Shown: in pieces, positions 37,420 through 46,383 of the stretch | Numbering within the stretch: position 1 is the stretch's first letter | Layout: every line of letters starts with the position of its first letter | DNA from: Rhizobacter sp. SG703 | GTDB taxonomy: Bacteria; Pseudomonadota; Gammaproteobacteria; Burkholderiales; Burkholderiaceae_C | Assembly: GCF_012275445.1 (NCBI RefSeq) | Contig: NZ_JAAZQK010000004.1 | Location: 310,001-374,000 of the forward strand | Length of the DNA: 64,000 nucleotides | Direction of reading: 5' to 3' | The notes under the pieces: generated by a model | What the model saw: the letters and a program-made list of their open reading frames with translations, nothing else | Told to the model about the DNA's origin: nothing | The model's database searches: none | Translations under genes and position numbers: made by a program

Positions 37420-37438
37420 TGCAACGATCGGAGTCCAC

Positions 37439-38275
37439 GTGGCGACCAAGGCAGCGGATGGGGCGGATTTCCAGTATGCGGACGCGGTGAGCAAGAAGCG
37501 CGCCTTCGACCTGTCGGCGATCGATCCGGGCGCCAAGCCGTTTTCAACCGGCGACAAGGCGGCCGACAAGGCCGCGGTCGAAGCCCTGGCGCTGGAGCTC
37601 GACGAACTGCAGAACCTGTTCTATGCCGACCGCCGCTTCAAGCTGCTGGTGGTGCTGCAGGGCACCGACACCAGCGGCAAGGACGGCACGCTGCGCGGCG
37701 TGTTCGGCCAGATGAGCGCGCTCGGCGTGCAGACGGTGGGCTGGAAGGCGCCGAGCGAACCGGAGCGCGACCACGACTACCTGTGGCGCATCCACCAGAA
37801 AGTGCCGGGCGCCGGCGAGGTGATGGTCTTCAACCGCAGCCACTACGAAGACGTGCTGGTGCCGGTGGTCAACGGCTGGATCACGCCGCTGCAGACGCGC
37901 CAGCGCTATGCGCAGATCAACGACTTCGAGCGCATGCTGACCGAGACCGGCACCGTGCTGCTGAAGTTCATGCTGCACATCTCGAAGGACGAGCAGCGCG
38001 CGCGGCTGCAGGAACGGTTGGACGATCCGACCAAGAACTGGAAGTTCGCCCCCGCCGACCTGACCGTGCGCAAGCAATGGAAGGCCTACCAGCAGGCGTA
38101 TGCCGACGCGATCTCGGCCACCGGCACCCGCTGGGCGCCGTGGACCGTGGTGCCGGCCGATTCGAAGACCCACCGCAACCTGATGATCGCGACGCTGGTG
38201 AAGCGCGCGCTGGTCGGCCTGAAGCTGCGCTACCCGCCGGCGTCGGACGATCTCGCGAAGCTGCGCATCAGCTGA
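37439..38275 (+). CDS. ppk2: Polyphosphate kinase 2 family protein
   Basis: A 278-residue PPK2. Walker [20 protein letters not shown] near residue 77, [37 protein letters not shown] and a lid region with Arg residues ([20 protein letters not shown]) are all family signatures. It transfers phosphate between polyphosphate and nucleotides; the direction and nucleotide cannot be read directly. GTG 37439 is supported by GGAG five bases before it. It precedes icmF by 46 bp on the same strand and shares the palindromic operator region. Confidence 0.93.
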   Translation: MATKAADGADFQYADAVSKKRAFDLSAIDPGAKPFSTGDKAADKAAVEALALELDELQNLFYADRRFKLLVVLQGTDTSGKDGTLRGVFGQMSALGVQTVGWKAPSEPERDHDYLWRIHQKVPGAGEVMVFNRSHYEDVLVPVVNGWITPLQTRQRYAQINDFERMLTETGTVLLKFMLHISKDEQRARLQERLDDPTKNWKFAPADLTVRKQWKAYQQAYADAISATGTRWAPWTVVPADSKTHRNLMIATLVKRALVGLKLRYPPASDDLAKLRIS

Positions 38276-38321
38276 CGACGACGGGCCGCAGAGCCTGTGC
38301 TGCACGACCACGGAGACCCGC

Positions 38322-41300
38322 ATGACCGACCTCTCTGCCGAGTTCAAGGCATTGGCCGCCTACCGGCCCACGCACAAGGTGCGCTTCGTGACCGCCGCGA
38401 GCCTGTTCGATGGCCACGACGCGGCGATCAACATCATGCGGCGCATCCTGCAGGGCATGGGCGCCGAGGTGATCCACCTGGGGCACAACCGCTCGGTCGA
38501 CGAGGTCGTCACCGCGGCGCTGCAGGAAGACGTGCAGGGCATCGCGATCAGCAGCTACCAGGGCGGGCACGTCGAGTACTTCAAGTACATGGTCGACCTG
38601 CTGCGCGAGCGCGGCGGCGCGCACATCCAGGTGTTCGGCGGCGGCGGCGGCGTGATCGTGCCGGCCGAGATCGCCGAGCTGCAGCGCTACGGCGTCAGCC
38701 GCATCTACAGCCCGGAAGACGGCCAGCGCATGGGCCTGCAGGGGATGATCGGCGAGATGGTGATGCGCTGCGACGTCGACCTGTCGCCGCATGCACCGGC
38801 CACGCTGGCGGCGATCCAGGGCCGCGGCGAGCCGCAGCGGCGCGCGCTGGCGCAGCTGATCACCGCGCTCGAGAACGGCCAGGTCGGCGACACGCTGAAG
38901 GCCGAGCTGCATGCCGTCGCGAAGCGCAACGCGACGCCGGTGCTCGGTATCACCGGCACCGGCGGCGCCGGCAAGAGCTCGCTGACCGACGAGCTGATCC
39001 GCCGGCTGCGCCTGGACCAGCACGACGCGCTGCACGTCGCCGTGATCAGCATCGACCCGTCGCGCCGCAAGAGCGGCGGCGCGCTGCTCGGCGACCGCAT
39101 CCGCATGAACGCGATCGCGCCGTGGCGCGCCGGGCAGCGGGTCTTCATGCGGAGTCTCGCGACACGCGACTTCGGCAGCGAGATCAGCCAGGCGCTGCCC
39201 GACGTGCTGGCGGCCTGCCGCGCAGCCGGCTTCGACCTGGTGATCGTCGAGACCTCGGGCATCGGCCAGGGCGACGCGGCGATCGTGCCGCTCGTCGACG
39301 TGCCGATGTACGTGATGACGCCGGAGTTCGGCGCCGCGAGCCAGCTCGAGAAGATCGACATGCTCGATTTCGCCGAGTTCGTCGCGATCAACAAGTTCGA
39401 CCGCAAGGGCGCGGCCGATGCGCTGCGCGACGTCGCGAAGCAGGTGCAGCGCAACCGCGAGGCCTGGGGCACGAAGCCCGACGAGATGCCGGTGTTCGGC
39501 ACGATGGCCAGCCGCTTCAACGACGACGGCGTGACCGCGCTGTACCAGGCGCTGCTGCCGCGGCTGGCTGCCCTCGGCATGCCGGTGCGGCCCGGCGTGC
39601 TGCCGCCGGCCGCGACGCGCCACAGCACGCACCAGGTGCCGATCGTGCCGGGCGCGCGGGTGCGCTACCTGGCCGAGATCAGCGACACGGTGCGCGGCTA
39701 CAAGCAGCAGGCGCGGGCACAGGCGCGCATCGCGCGCGAGGTGCAGCAGTTGCGCGGCGCGGCCCGCATGCTGCTGGAGACCGCGGCCGGCCAGCCGCAT
39801 GCGAACGCCGCGGCGCAGCTCGCCGACCAGCGCGAACAGCAGCTCGATGCCGCCTCGCGCAAGCTGCTCGCGCAATGGCCGCAGCTGCAGGCCGCCTATG
39901 CCGGCGACGAGTACGTCGTGAAGATCCGCGACAAGGAGATTCGCACCGCGCTGACCACGCAGAGCCTGTCCGGCACCAAGGTGCGCAAGGTCGCGCTGCC
40001 GGGGTTCGAAGACCACGGCGAGATCCTGAAGTGGCTGCTGCTCGACAACGTGCCGGGCAGCTTTCCGTACAGCGCCGGCACCTTCGCGTTCAAGCGCGAG
40101 GGCGAGGACCCGACGCGCATGTTCGCCGGCGAGGGCGACGCGTTCCGCACCAACCGGCGCTTCAAGCTGCTGTCCGAAGGCATGCCGGCAAAGCGGCTGT
40201 CGACCGCGTTCGACAGCGTCACGCTGTACGGCAACGACCCGGCGCTGCGGCCCGACATCTACGGCAAGGTCGGCAACTCCGGCGTCAGCATCGCGACGCT
40301 GGACGACATGAAGGTGCTGTATGGCGGCTTCGACCTCTGCAACCCGGCCACCAGCGTCAGCATGACGATCAACGGGCCGGCACCGACGATCCTCGCGATG
40401 TTCATGAACACCGCGATCGACCAGCAGCTGGAGCGCTTCCATGCCGACAACGGCCGCGGGCCGAGCGACGACGAGCTGCACAAGATCCGCGCTTGGGTGC
40501 TGCAGAACGTGCGCGGCACGGTCCAGGCCGACATCCTGAAGGAAGACCAGGGGCAGAACACCTGCATCTTCTCGACCGAGTTCAGCCTGAAGGTGATGGG
40601 CGACATCGCCGAATACTTCGTGCACCACCAGGTGCGCAACTTCTATTCGGTGAGCATCAGCGGCTACCACATCGCCGAAGCCGGCGCGAACCCGATCAGC
40701 CAGCTGGCGTTCACGCTGAGCAACGGCTTCACGTTCGTCGAGGCCTACCTCGCGCGCGGCATGCACGTCGACGATTTCGCGCCGAATCTGAGCTTCTTCT
40801 TCAGCAACGGCATGGACCCGGAGTACACCGTGCTCGGCCGCGTCGCGCGGCGCATCTGGGCGGTGGCGATGCGCGAGCGCTACGGCGCCAACGAGCGCAG
40901 CCAGAAGCTGAAGTACCACGTGCAGACCTCGGGCCGCTCGCTGCACGCGCAGGAGATCCAGTTCAACGACATCCGCACGACGCTGCAGGCGCTGATCGCG
41001 GTCTACGACAACTGCAACTCGCTGCACACCAATGCGTTCGACGAGGCGATCACGACGCCGACCGAAGACAGCGTGCGCCGCGCGATGGCGATCCAGCTGA
41101 TCATCAACCGCGAATGGGGGCTGGCGAAGAACGAGAACCCGAACCAGGGCGCGTTCATCATCGACGAGCTGACCGAACTGGTCGAAGAGGCGGTGCTGGC
41201 CGAGTTCGAGAAGATCGCCGAGCGCGGCGGCGTGCTGGGGGCGATGGAGACCGGCTACCAGCGCGGCCAGATCCAGGAGGAGAGCATGCACTACGAGATG

Positions 41301-41612
41301 CTCAAGCACACCGGCGAGTACCCGATCGTCGGCGTCAACACCTTCCGCAACCCGCACGGCGACCCGGTGCCGGAGCACATCGAGCTGGCGCGCTCGACCG
41401 ACGACGAGAAGCAGTCGCAGCTCGCGCGGCTCGCGGACTTCCAGGCCCGGCATGCCGACGCGTCGCCGGCGATGCTGGCCCGGCTGCAGCAGGCGGTGAT
41501 CGCGAACGGCAACGTGTTCGAGGTGCTGATGGACGCGGTGCGCTGCTGCTCGCTCGGGCAGATCACCGCGGCGCTGTTCGAGGTGGGGGGGCAGTACCGG
41601 CGGAGCATGTGA
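38322..41612 (+). CDS. icmF: Fused isobutyryl-CoA mutase (IcmF)
   Basis: A 1096-residue B12 enzyme. Residues 20-150 are the cobalamin-binding domain (FDGHDAA, His 32 as lower ligand). Residues 190-440 are the MeaB-type G-protein chaperone ([14 protein letters not shown] near 212, with [21 protein letters not shown]). The mutase barrel follows after a linker ([30 protein letters not shown] near 580). This order is diagnostic of IcmF, which interconverts isobutyryl-CoA and n-butyryl-CoA and, in some members, pivalyl-CoA or isovaleryl-CoA. It probably shares the ppk2 transcript. Confidence 0.96.
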   Translation: MTDLSAEFKALAAYRPTHKVRFVTAASLFDGHDAAINIMRRILQGMGAEVIHLGHNRSVDEVVTAALQEDVQGIAISSYQGGHVEYFKYMVDLLRERGGAHIQVFGGGGGVIVPAEIAELQRYGVSRIYSPEDGQRMGLQGMIGEMVMRCDVDLSPHAPATLAAIQGRGEPQRRALAQLITALENGQVGDTLKAELHAVAKRNATPVLGITGTGGAGKSSLTDELIRRLRLDQHDALHVAVISIDPSRRKSGGALLGDRIRMNAIAPWRAGQRVFMRSLATRDFGSEISQALPDVLAACRAAGFDLVIVETSGIGQGDAAIVPLVDVPMYVMTPEFGAASQLEKIDMLDFAEFVAINKFDRKGAADALRDVAKQVQRNREAWGTKPDEMPVFGTMASRFNDDGVTALYQALLPRLAALGMPVRPGVLPPAATRHSTHQVPIVPGARVRYLAEISDTVRGYKQQARAQARIAREVQQLRGAARMLLETAAGQPHANAAAQLADQREQQLDAASRKLLAQWPQLQAAYAGDEYVVKIRDKEIRTALTTQSLSGTKVRKVALPGFEDHGEILKWLLLDNVPGSFPYSAGTFAFKREGEDPTRMFAGEGDAFRTNRRFKLLSEGMPAKRLSTAFDSVTLYGNDPALRPDIYGKVGNSGVSIATLDDMKVLYGGFDLCNPATSVSMTINGPAPTILAMFMNTAIDQQLERFHADNGRGPSDDELHKIRAWVLQNVRGTVQADILKEDQGQNTCIFSTEFSLKVMGDIAEYFVHHQVRNFYSVSISGYHIAEAGANPISQLAFTLSNGFTFVEAYLARGMHVDDFAPNLSFFFSNGMDPEYTVLGRVARRIWAVAMRERYGANERSQKLKYHVQTSGRSLHAQEIQFNDIRTTLQALIAVYDNCNSLHTNAFDEAITTPTEDSVRRAMAIQLIINREWGLAKNENPNQGAFIIDELTELVEEAVLAEFEKIAERGGVLGAMETGYQRGQIQEESMHYEMLKHTGEYPIVGVNTFRNPHGDPVPEHIELARSTDDEKQSQLARLADFQARHADASPAMLARLQQAVIANGNVFEVLMDAVRCCSLGQITAALFEVGGQYRRSM

Positions 41613-41624
41613 GCCGGGCTGTCC

Positions 41625-41984
41625 CTATCCATCGGCGCCGACCACGATCACCCCGTCCATCCCCTCGTGCCCCGAGCCGCAGAACACGTCGCAGTTGAAC
41701 GCGAACTGCCCGGCCTGGCGCGGCGTGAACGGCAGCCGCGTCGGCTGCCCCGGCACGATGTCGGCGCGCAGTCCGAGCTCCGGCGCGCTGAAGCCCATCA
41801 GCACCTCGGGGGCGCTGAGTTCGAGCACGACGGCTTCGCCGACCGCGACCCGGATCTCGTCCGGCACGAACACGAATTTCTTCGCGACCACCGGGATCAC
41901 GCGCGGCGCGGCACCGCGCACCGTGGCCGCCAGCGCGAGCGATGCCGCGAGGGCCAGCACCTGCCGCCGCCGAACGGCCGTCAT
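41625..41984 (-). CDS. Stand-alone CuA-like cupredoxin, probably exported
   Basis: A 119-residue single-domain protein with an N-terminal Arg-rich signal (MTAVRRRQVLALAASLALAATVRGA). The mature part carries NCDVFCGSGHEGM: Cys98, Cys102, His106 and Met109 in the C-x3-C-x3-H-x2-M spacing of the CuA site of cytochrome oxidase subunit II. The usual first His is replaced by Met63 (EVLMGFSAPELGLRADIVPG). No oxidase subunit is nearby and no TM helix follows. Its ATG overlaps the metallophosphoesterase stop (ATGA), so the two are co-translated. Function is unknown. Confidence 0.75.
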   Translation of the reverse strand: MTAVRRRQVLALAASLALAATVRGAAPRVIPVVAKKFVFVPDEIRVAVGEAVVLELSAPEVLMGFSAPELGLRADIVPGQPTRLPFTPRQAGQFAFNCDVFCGSGHEGMDGVIVVGADG

Positions 41985-42904
41985 GCCTTCACCACCGGCA
42001 GTTCGGTGACCTGCCACGGCTCGCGGCCGGGGACCGGCGGGCTGCCGCCCTCGCGCTCCACCTGCCGGAACCCGAGCCCGCGGTACGGCAGCGCCGGGTC
42101 CCACGCGAGCGGCGTGCGGCGCGGCTGCGACCCCGGCGCCGGCAACGGGAAGATCAGCGACTTCGCCGAATGGTGCGCGATGTGCCCGGTCATCGCATGG
42201 TGCGCCTGGTGGATGTGGCCGTAGAACACCGTCACGTTCGGATGCGGCATCAGCAGCTCGACGACCTGCGCGCCATCGCGCGTCGCCCAGTCCCAGGCCG
42301 GCGCCAGGTCGAACAGCGGGCGGTGCGTGAAGACGACGATCGGCGCGTCGACCGGCCGTCGCTTCAGGTCGTCGGCCAGCCACGCGCGCTGCGCGTCGCC
42401 GACGCTCGCGCCGGGGTCGGACACGTTGTCGAGCACGATGAAATGCACGCCGCGGTGATCGAACGCATAGCTCGTCGGGCCGAAGAACTCGCGGTAGGCC
42501 TCGCCGCGGTCGAGCGCCGCATCGTGCTCGCCCGGCATGAAGTGCACCGTCGGCACCTTCAGCATCGTGGCCAGCTCGCGGAACTCGCGCAGGCGCCGTC
42601 GCCGCTCGGCCGGGTCGTCGGTGGTGTGCGTCAGGTCGCCGGTGAAGACGACGAAGTCCGGGCCGCCCCCGCCGCCTTCGGCCAGCGCGTTGACCGCGGC
42701 GATCGCCTTCGGCAGCGTGCCGCGGGCATCCGGGTTCGGCGCGCCTTCGAAGCCCCAGTGGGTGTCCGACAGCTGCACGAAGTAGAAGTCGTCGACCGCG
42801 CCGCGGCCGGCCGTGCCGGCACAGCCGGACGCGAACACCACGCCGCCGAGGCCGGCGAGGCGGAGGAAATCCCTGCGATTCGATGAGGCATTCGATGAGG
42901 CCAT
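41981..42904 (-). CDS. Exported calcineurin-type metallophosphoesterase
   Basis: A 307-residue protein. RRDFLRLAG in the N-terminus (about 10-18) is a Tat-type signal, followed by a Cys that could be a lipidation site (FASGCAG). The metal-binding motifs are FVQLSDTHWG, VVFTGDLTH, MPGEHD (variant of GNHD), FTHRPLF and VFYGHIHQAHH. It resembles Icc/CpdA-type phosphoesterases but is exported. AGGAGG lies 4 nt before the ATG. It is coupled to the CuA-like gene and diverges from the ECF sigma gene, which may control it. Confidence 0.88.
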   Translation of the reverse strand: MASSNASSNRRDFLRLAGLGGVVFASGCAGTAGRGAVDDFYFVQLSDTHWGFEGAPNPDARGTLPKAIAAVNALAEGGGGGPDFVVFTGDLTHTTDDPAERRRRLREFRELATMLKVPTVHFMPGEHDAALDRGEAYREFFGPTSYAFDHRGVHFIVLDNVSDPGASVGDAQRAWLADDLKRRPVDAPIVVFTHRPLFDLAPAWDWATRDGAQVVELLMPHPNVTVFYGHIHQAHHAMTGHIAHHSAKSLIFPLPAPGSQPRRTPLAWDPALPYRGLGFRQVEREGGSPPVPGREPWQVTELPVVKA

Positions 42905-43027
42905 GGCCCCTCCTGCTGGTGAATGGAACACCCCCGCCCTACCGGCTTCGCCCCGTCCCCATTCCCCTGCTGTTCCTTCACCGAGCGAATCGCTCGACAT
43001 CGGGAATAAAAGCGGCGCGGCGCCGGT

Positions 43028-43624
43028 ATGCCCGTGGTGGACGACGACACCGACCGCCGGCGCTTCGAGCGCTTCGCGCTGCCGCACCTGGATGCGGCCT
43101 ACAACCTCGCGCGTTGGCTGACGCGCAACGACCAGGACGCGCAGGACGTCGTGCAGGAGGCCTGCCTGCGCGCGATGCACTACTTCGCGTCGTTCCGCGG
43201 CGAGCAGGCCCGGCCCTGGCTGCTGACCATCGTGCGCCACAGCTGCTACGCCTGGCTGCGCGAGAACCGGCCGGCCGAACTGGTGCACTTCGGCGACGGC
43301 GATGACGGCGGCGTGCCCGAAGCCGCCGCACCGTCGGCCGAGGGGCCGCACGAGACCGCGCTGCGCAACGCCGACCGCGCCCGGCTGAACCAGGCGATCG
43401 CCGCGCTGCCGATCGACTTCCGCGAGGTGCTGGTGCTGCGCGAACTGGAAGACCTGCCGTACAAGGACATCGCCCGCATCGCCGACATTCCGATCGGCAC
43501 CGTGATGTCGCGCCTGTCGCGCGCCCGCGCGCTGCTGCGCGAGGCGCTGCAGCCGGCGGCACCGGCGCGTGCGGCGGTGCTGCGCGCGGTGCCACGGTCC
43601 ACCGGCACCGGAGAGCCGACATGA
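43028..43624 (+). CDS. ECF RNA polymerase sigma factor
   Basis: A 198-residue sigma factor. Region 2 (YNLARWLTRNDQDAQDVVQEACLRAMHYFASFRGE) and region 4 (AALPIDFREVLVLRELEDLPYKDIARIADIPIGTVMSRLSRAR) are intact; no extra domains. It overlaps the anti-sigma gene in ATGA at 43621-43624, the classical ECF/anti-sigma pair. The divergent metallophosphoesterase and cupredoxin genes are plausible targets, given their shared 123-bp intergenic region, but no matching ECF promoter was convincingly found. Confidence 0.94.
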   Translation: MPVVDDDTDRRRFERFALPHLDAAYNLARWLTRNDQDAQDVVQEACLRAMHYFASFRGEQARPWLLTIVRHSCYAWLRENRPAELVHFGDGDDGGVPEAAAPSAEGPHETALRNADRARLNQAIAALPIDFREVLVLRELEDLPYKDIARIADIPIGTVMSRLSRARALLREALQPAAPARAAVLRAVPRSTGTGEPT

Positions 43625-44415
43625 GCCGTTTCGACGCCACGCCACGCGCGCTGAACGCCTTCATCGACGGCGAGCTCGACCTGGCCACCCAGCTCGATGC
43701 CGAGGCACAACTCGCGCGCGACCCCGCGCTGCAGTCGCGCAGCGCGCAGCTGCGCGAGCTGAGCCGGTGCGTGCGCACCCAGGCCGACTACCACGCGGCA
43801 CCCGCCGCGCTGCGCGAGCGGCTGGGCCGCTTCTGCGCCCCCGCGCCCGAAGACCGACCGCTGGCGCGCCGCCCGCCGCGCGTCGCGCCAGCGGCCGCGT
43901 GGACCGGCCCGTGGCCGGCGGCCGCGGCCTCGATGCTGTGCACCGCCGCGCTGGCCTGGACCCTGCACGCCACGCTGGCAGCGCGGGCCGACGACGCGCT
44001 GCCGGGCGAGGCGGTGGCCGCCCATGTGCGCGCAACGCTGTCGCAGCGCAGCATCGACGTGGCCTCGACCGACCAGCACACCGTCAAGCCCTGGCTGTCG
44101 GCGCGGCTCGCCTTCTCGCCGCCGGTCGAGCACCCGCTGGCGGCCGGCGCGGAACTGATCGGCGGGCGCATCGACGTGCTCGACGGCCAGCCGGTGGCGG
44201 TGCTGGTCTACCGGCTGCGGGCGCACCTGATCGACGTCTACATCTGGCCGTCGCGCGGCAGTGCGGCGCCAGCCCTGGCCTCGACGCAGCGCGGCTTCCA
44301 GCTGCTGGGCGGCCGCCGGCACGGCATGTCCTACCTGGGCGTCTCCGACGTCAACGCCGATGACCTGGCCCGGGTCATGCAGGCGCTGACCGGCGACGAC
44401 GCGGCGCCGCGGTGA
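43621..44415 (+). CDS. Membrane anti-sigma factor
   Basis: A 264-residue protein. N-terminal helical region (NAFIDGELDLATQLDAEAQL) matches the anti-sigma domain of transmembrane anti-sigma factors. One TM segment follows near 100-118 (WPAAAASMLCTAALAWTLHATL). The periplasmic part is beta-rich (LIGGRIDVLDGQPVAVLVYRLRAHLIDVYIWP). No HxxxCxxC zinc motif is present. It sequesters the adjacent ECF factor by inference from overlap and family. Confidence 0.88.
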   Translation: MSRFDATPRALNAFIDGELDLATQLDAEAQLARDPALQSRSAQLRELSRCVRTQADYHAAPAALRERLGRFCAPAPEDRPLARRPPRVAPAAAWTGPWPAAAASMLCTAALAWTLHATLAARADDALPGEAVAAHVRATLSQRSIDVASTDQHTVKPWLSARLAFSPPVEHPLAAGAELIGGRIDVLDGQPVAVLVYRLRAHLIDVYIWPSRGSAAPALASTQRGFQLLGGRRHGMSYLGVSDVNADDLARVMQALTGDDAAPR

Positions 44416-44471
44416 TCTCCTCTCGGGCTGGGGATGCCGACCGTCACCGAAAACGTCGACAATCCGGTGCC

Positions 44472-46295
44472 ATGACAGCGCCGCCCAGCCGCCGATCCAC
44501 GTCGACCGCACTCGCCACCGCGCGTCGCGCGTGGCGGCTGCTGTACAGCGATTCGCGCCGCTGCATCGCGCTGGCCGGCCAGGCGCTCGAACGCGGTCTC
44601 GCGCACGGCGACCTCGCCGCCGAAGGCTGGGCCCGGCTGGTGCGCGGGCTGCACCTGATCTGGTATTCGACGCCGCTCGAAGCCGCCGGCGAGCTGGCCG
44701 AGGCCGACCGCTGCTTCGACGCCACGCACGACCGCGCCGGCCACCTGCTGGCCGAGGTCGGCATCGCGCGCTGCCTGTGGCGCGAAGGCAAGTACCGCGA
44801 ATCGCTGGCGCGCGCGCTGCCGCTGCGCGCCGAGGGGCTGGCGGTGCTGAAGCACGACGAGCTCGGCCTGCTGCTGAACGTGATCGCCGGCTGCTATGCA
44901 TCGCTCGGCCAGTCGGAACAGGCCTTCGCGTACATGTTCCAGGCGCTGAACGAATCGCGCCCGGCGCGCGGCAACGGCTTCGAGGTGGTGCTGTACTGCA
45001 ACCTCGCGCACGAGCTGATCCAGCTCGGCGACTACCACCAGGCGCTCAGCTACGTCGAGGAAGGCATCGCCCGCTACGCGCAGCTCGACAACCCGCGGCT
45101 GCTCAGCGTGCTGCTGATCAACCGGGTGATCTGCCTGACCAACCTCGAACGCGCCGCCGATGCGCTGGGCGACGTCGAGCGGCTGCTCGCACTGCCGACC
45201 GATGCCAGCGGGCGCGGCAGCACCAACCCGAACTTCGAGACGATGGCGATCGCCGCGCTGCGCGCGGGCAACACCGCGCTCGGCGCCGAGCTGATCGAGC
45301 GCGCGTCGCAGGACAGGTCCGGCATCAAGCTGCCCGACGAGCGCATCACGCTGGTCGTCGCCACCGCCGAGGTGATGGCCGCGCGCGACCTGCTGCCGCA
45401 GGCCGCTGCGCTGCTCGCGCAGGCCCAGCCGGCGGTGCTGAACACCGCGGCCGAAGGCCTCAGCCTGCGCGTGCGCTGCCTGTTCCACCAGGCGATGGCC
45501 GACATCCACGAGCGGCTCGGCAACGCCGCGCAGGCGCTGGCCTCGCTGCGCCTGTGGCAGGCGCTGCACGTCGAGCGCGCGCAGCTGGCCTCGCGGGCGC
45601 GCTACCAGGCCGCATCGCTGCAGACCGAGCTGCGCCGGCTGCAGCAGAACCTCGACGAGATCGAGGCGCGGCGGCGCAGCAGCGAGCGCGCGAAGGCCGA
45701 GCTGGAGGCCATCAACCAGCAGCTGTCGCAGAAGATCGACGAGGTCGAGGCGCTGCAGGCCGAGCTGCGCCAGCAGGCCACGCGCGACTTCCTCACCGGC
45801 CTGTTCAACCGCCGCCACCTGAACGACGTGCTGCCGCAGATGCTGCTGCTCGCGCAGCGCGAGCAGCAGCCGCTGGCGGCCGCGATCATCGACCTGGACC
45901 ACTTCAAGTCGGTCAACGACCGGCATGGCCACGTCGCCGGCGACAAGTTGCTGGCCGCGTTCGGCGCGCTGCTGATCGCACACGGGCGGCGCAGCGACAT
46001 CGCGTTCCGATTCGGCGGCGAGGAGTTCTGCCTGCTGATGCCGCGCACCGATGCGGCGGCCGCGCAGCGCAAGGTCGAGGCGCTGCTGGGTGCCTGGCGC
46101 AGCGAGGTATTCCAGTTCGACACCGGCACGCTGCGCAGCAACACCTTCTCGGCCGGCGTCGCCGATTCGCTCGCCGAGCTGGCGGCGATGGAGCAGCTGC
46201 TGAAGACCGCCGACGACCGCCTGCTCGAGGCCAAGCGCAGCGGGCGCAACCAGGTGCTGGCGGCCGATTCGCCGGCGCAGGCGGTCGAGGCCTGA
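44472..46295 (+). CDS. Diguanylate cyclase with TPR-like sensory region
   Basis: A 607-residue soluble protein. Residues 1-370 are helical TPR-type repeats (AYMFQALNESRPARGNGF, LIQLGDYHQALSYVEEGIARYAQLD). A coiled coil (about 370-435) connects to a C-terminal GGDEF domain: DFLTGLFNRRHL, DLDHFKSVNDRHGH, and the active site RFGGEEF. RRSD five residues before it is an intact RxxD inhibitory site, so product feedback is expected. It makes c-di-GMP; the signal bound by the TPR part is unknown. ATG 44472 is preferred over an in-frame start at 44412 within the previous gene. Confidence 0.92.
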   Translation: MTAPPSRRSTSTALATARRAWRLLYSDSRRCIALAGQALERGLAHGDLAAEGWARLVRGLHLIWYSTPLEAAGELAEADRCFDATHDRAGHLLAEVGIARCLWREGKYRESLARALPLRAEGLAVLKHDELGLLLNVIAGCYASLGQSEQAFAYMFQALNESRPARGNGFEVVLYCNLAHELIQLGDYHQALSYVEEGIARYAQLDNPRLLSVLLINRVICLTNLERAADALGDVERLLALPTDASGRGSTNPNFETMAIAALRAGNTALGAELIERASQDRSGIKLPDERITLVVATAEVMAARDLLPQAAALLAQAQPAVLNTAAEGLSLRVRCLFHQAMADIHERLGNAAQALASLRLWQALHVERAQLASRARYQAASLQTELRRLQQNLDEIEARRRSSERAKAELEAINQQLSQKIDEVEALQAELRQQATRDFLTGLFNRRHLNDVLPQMLLLAQREQQPLAAAIIDLDHFKSVNDRHGHVAGDKLLAAFGALLIAHGRRSDIAFRFGGEEFCLLMPRTDAAAAQRKVEALLGAWRSEVFQFDTGTLRSNTFSAGVADSLAELAAMEQLLKTADDRLLEAKRSGRNQVLAADSPAQAVEA

Positions 46296-46307
46296 GATCG
46301 CAGTGAG

Positions 46308-46378
46308 CCGTTCGCCCTGAGCTTGTCGAAGGGCCTGCCCACATCGAACGAGGGCTTCGACACGCTCAGCCCGAACGG
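46308..46378. repeat. Long imperfect inverted repeat between convergent genes
   Basis: 27-bp arms (46308-46334 and 46352-46378) around a 17-bp loop: CCGTTCG...GAAGGGC and its near-complement GGGCTTCG...CGAACGG, with 5 mismatches. The core CTGAGCTTGTCGAA with its mate is a dispersed inverted repeat seen in many GC-rich proteobacteria. Placed 12 bp after the diguanylate cyclase stop and 5 bp from the peptidase stop, it can act as a two-way terminator. Confidence 0.8.
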
Positions 46379-46383
46379 GGGGG

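Noticed and set aside
38268-41453. Open frame of 1061 codons antisense to icmF, and a plus-strand frame of 1133 codons at 38297-41698
   Set aside because: Both overlap icmF, which has all three expected domains. Their composition (Arg/Ala/His/Gln-rich) is that of shadow frames.
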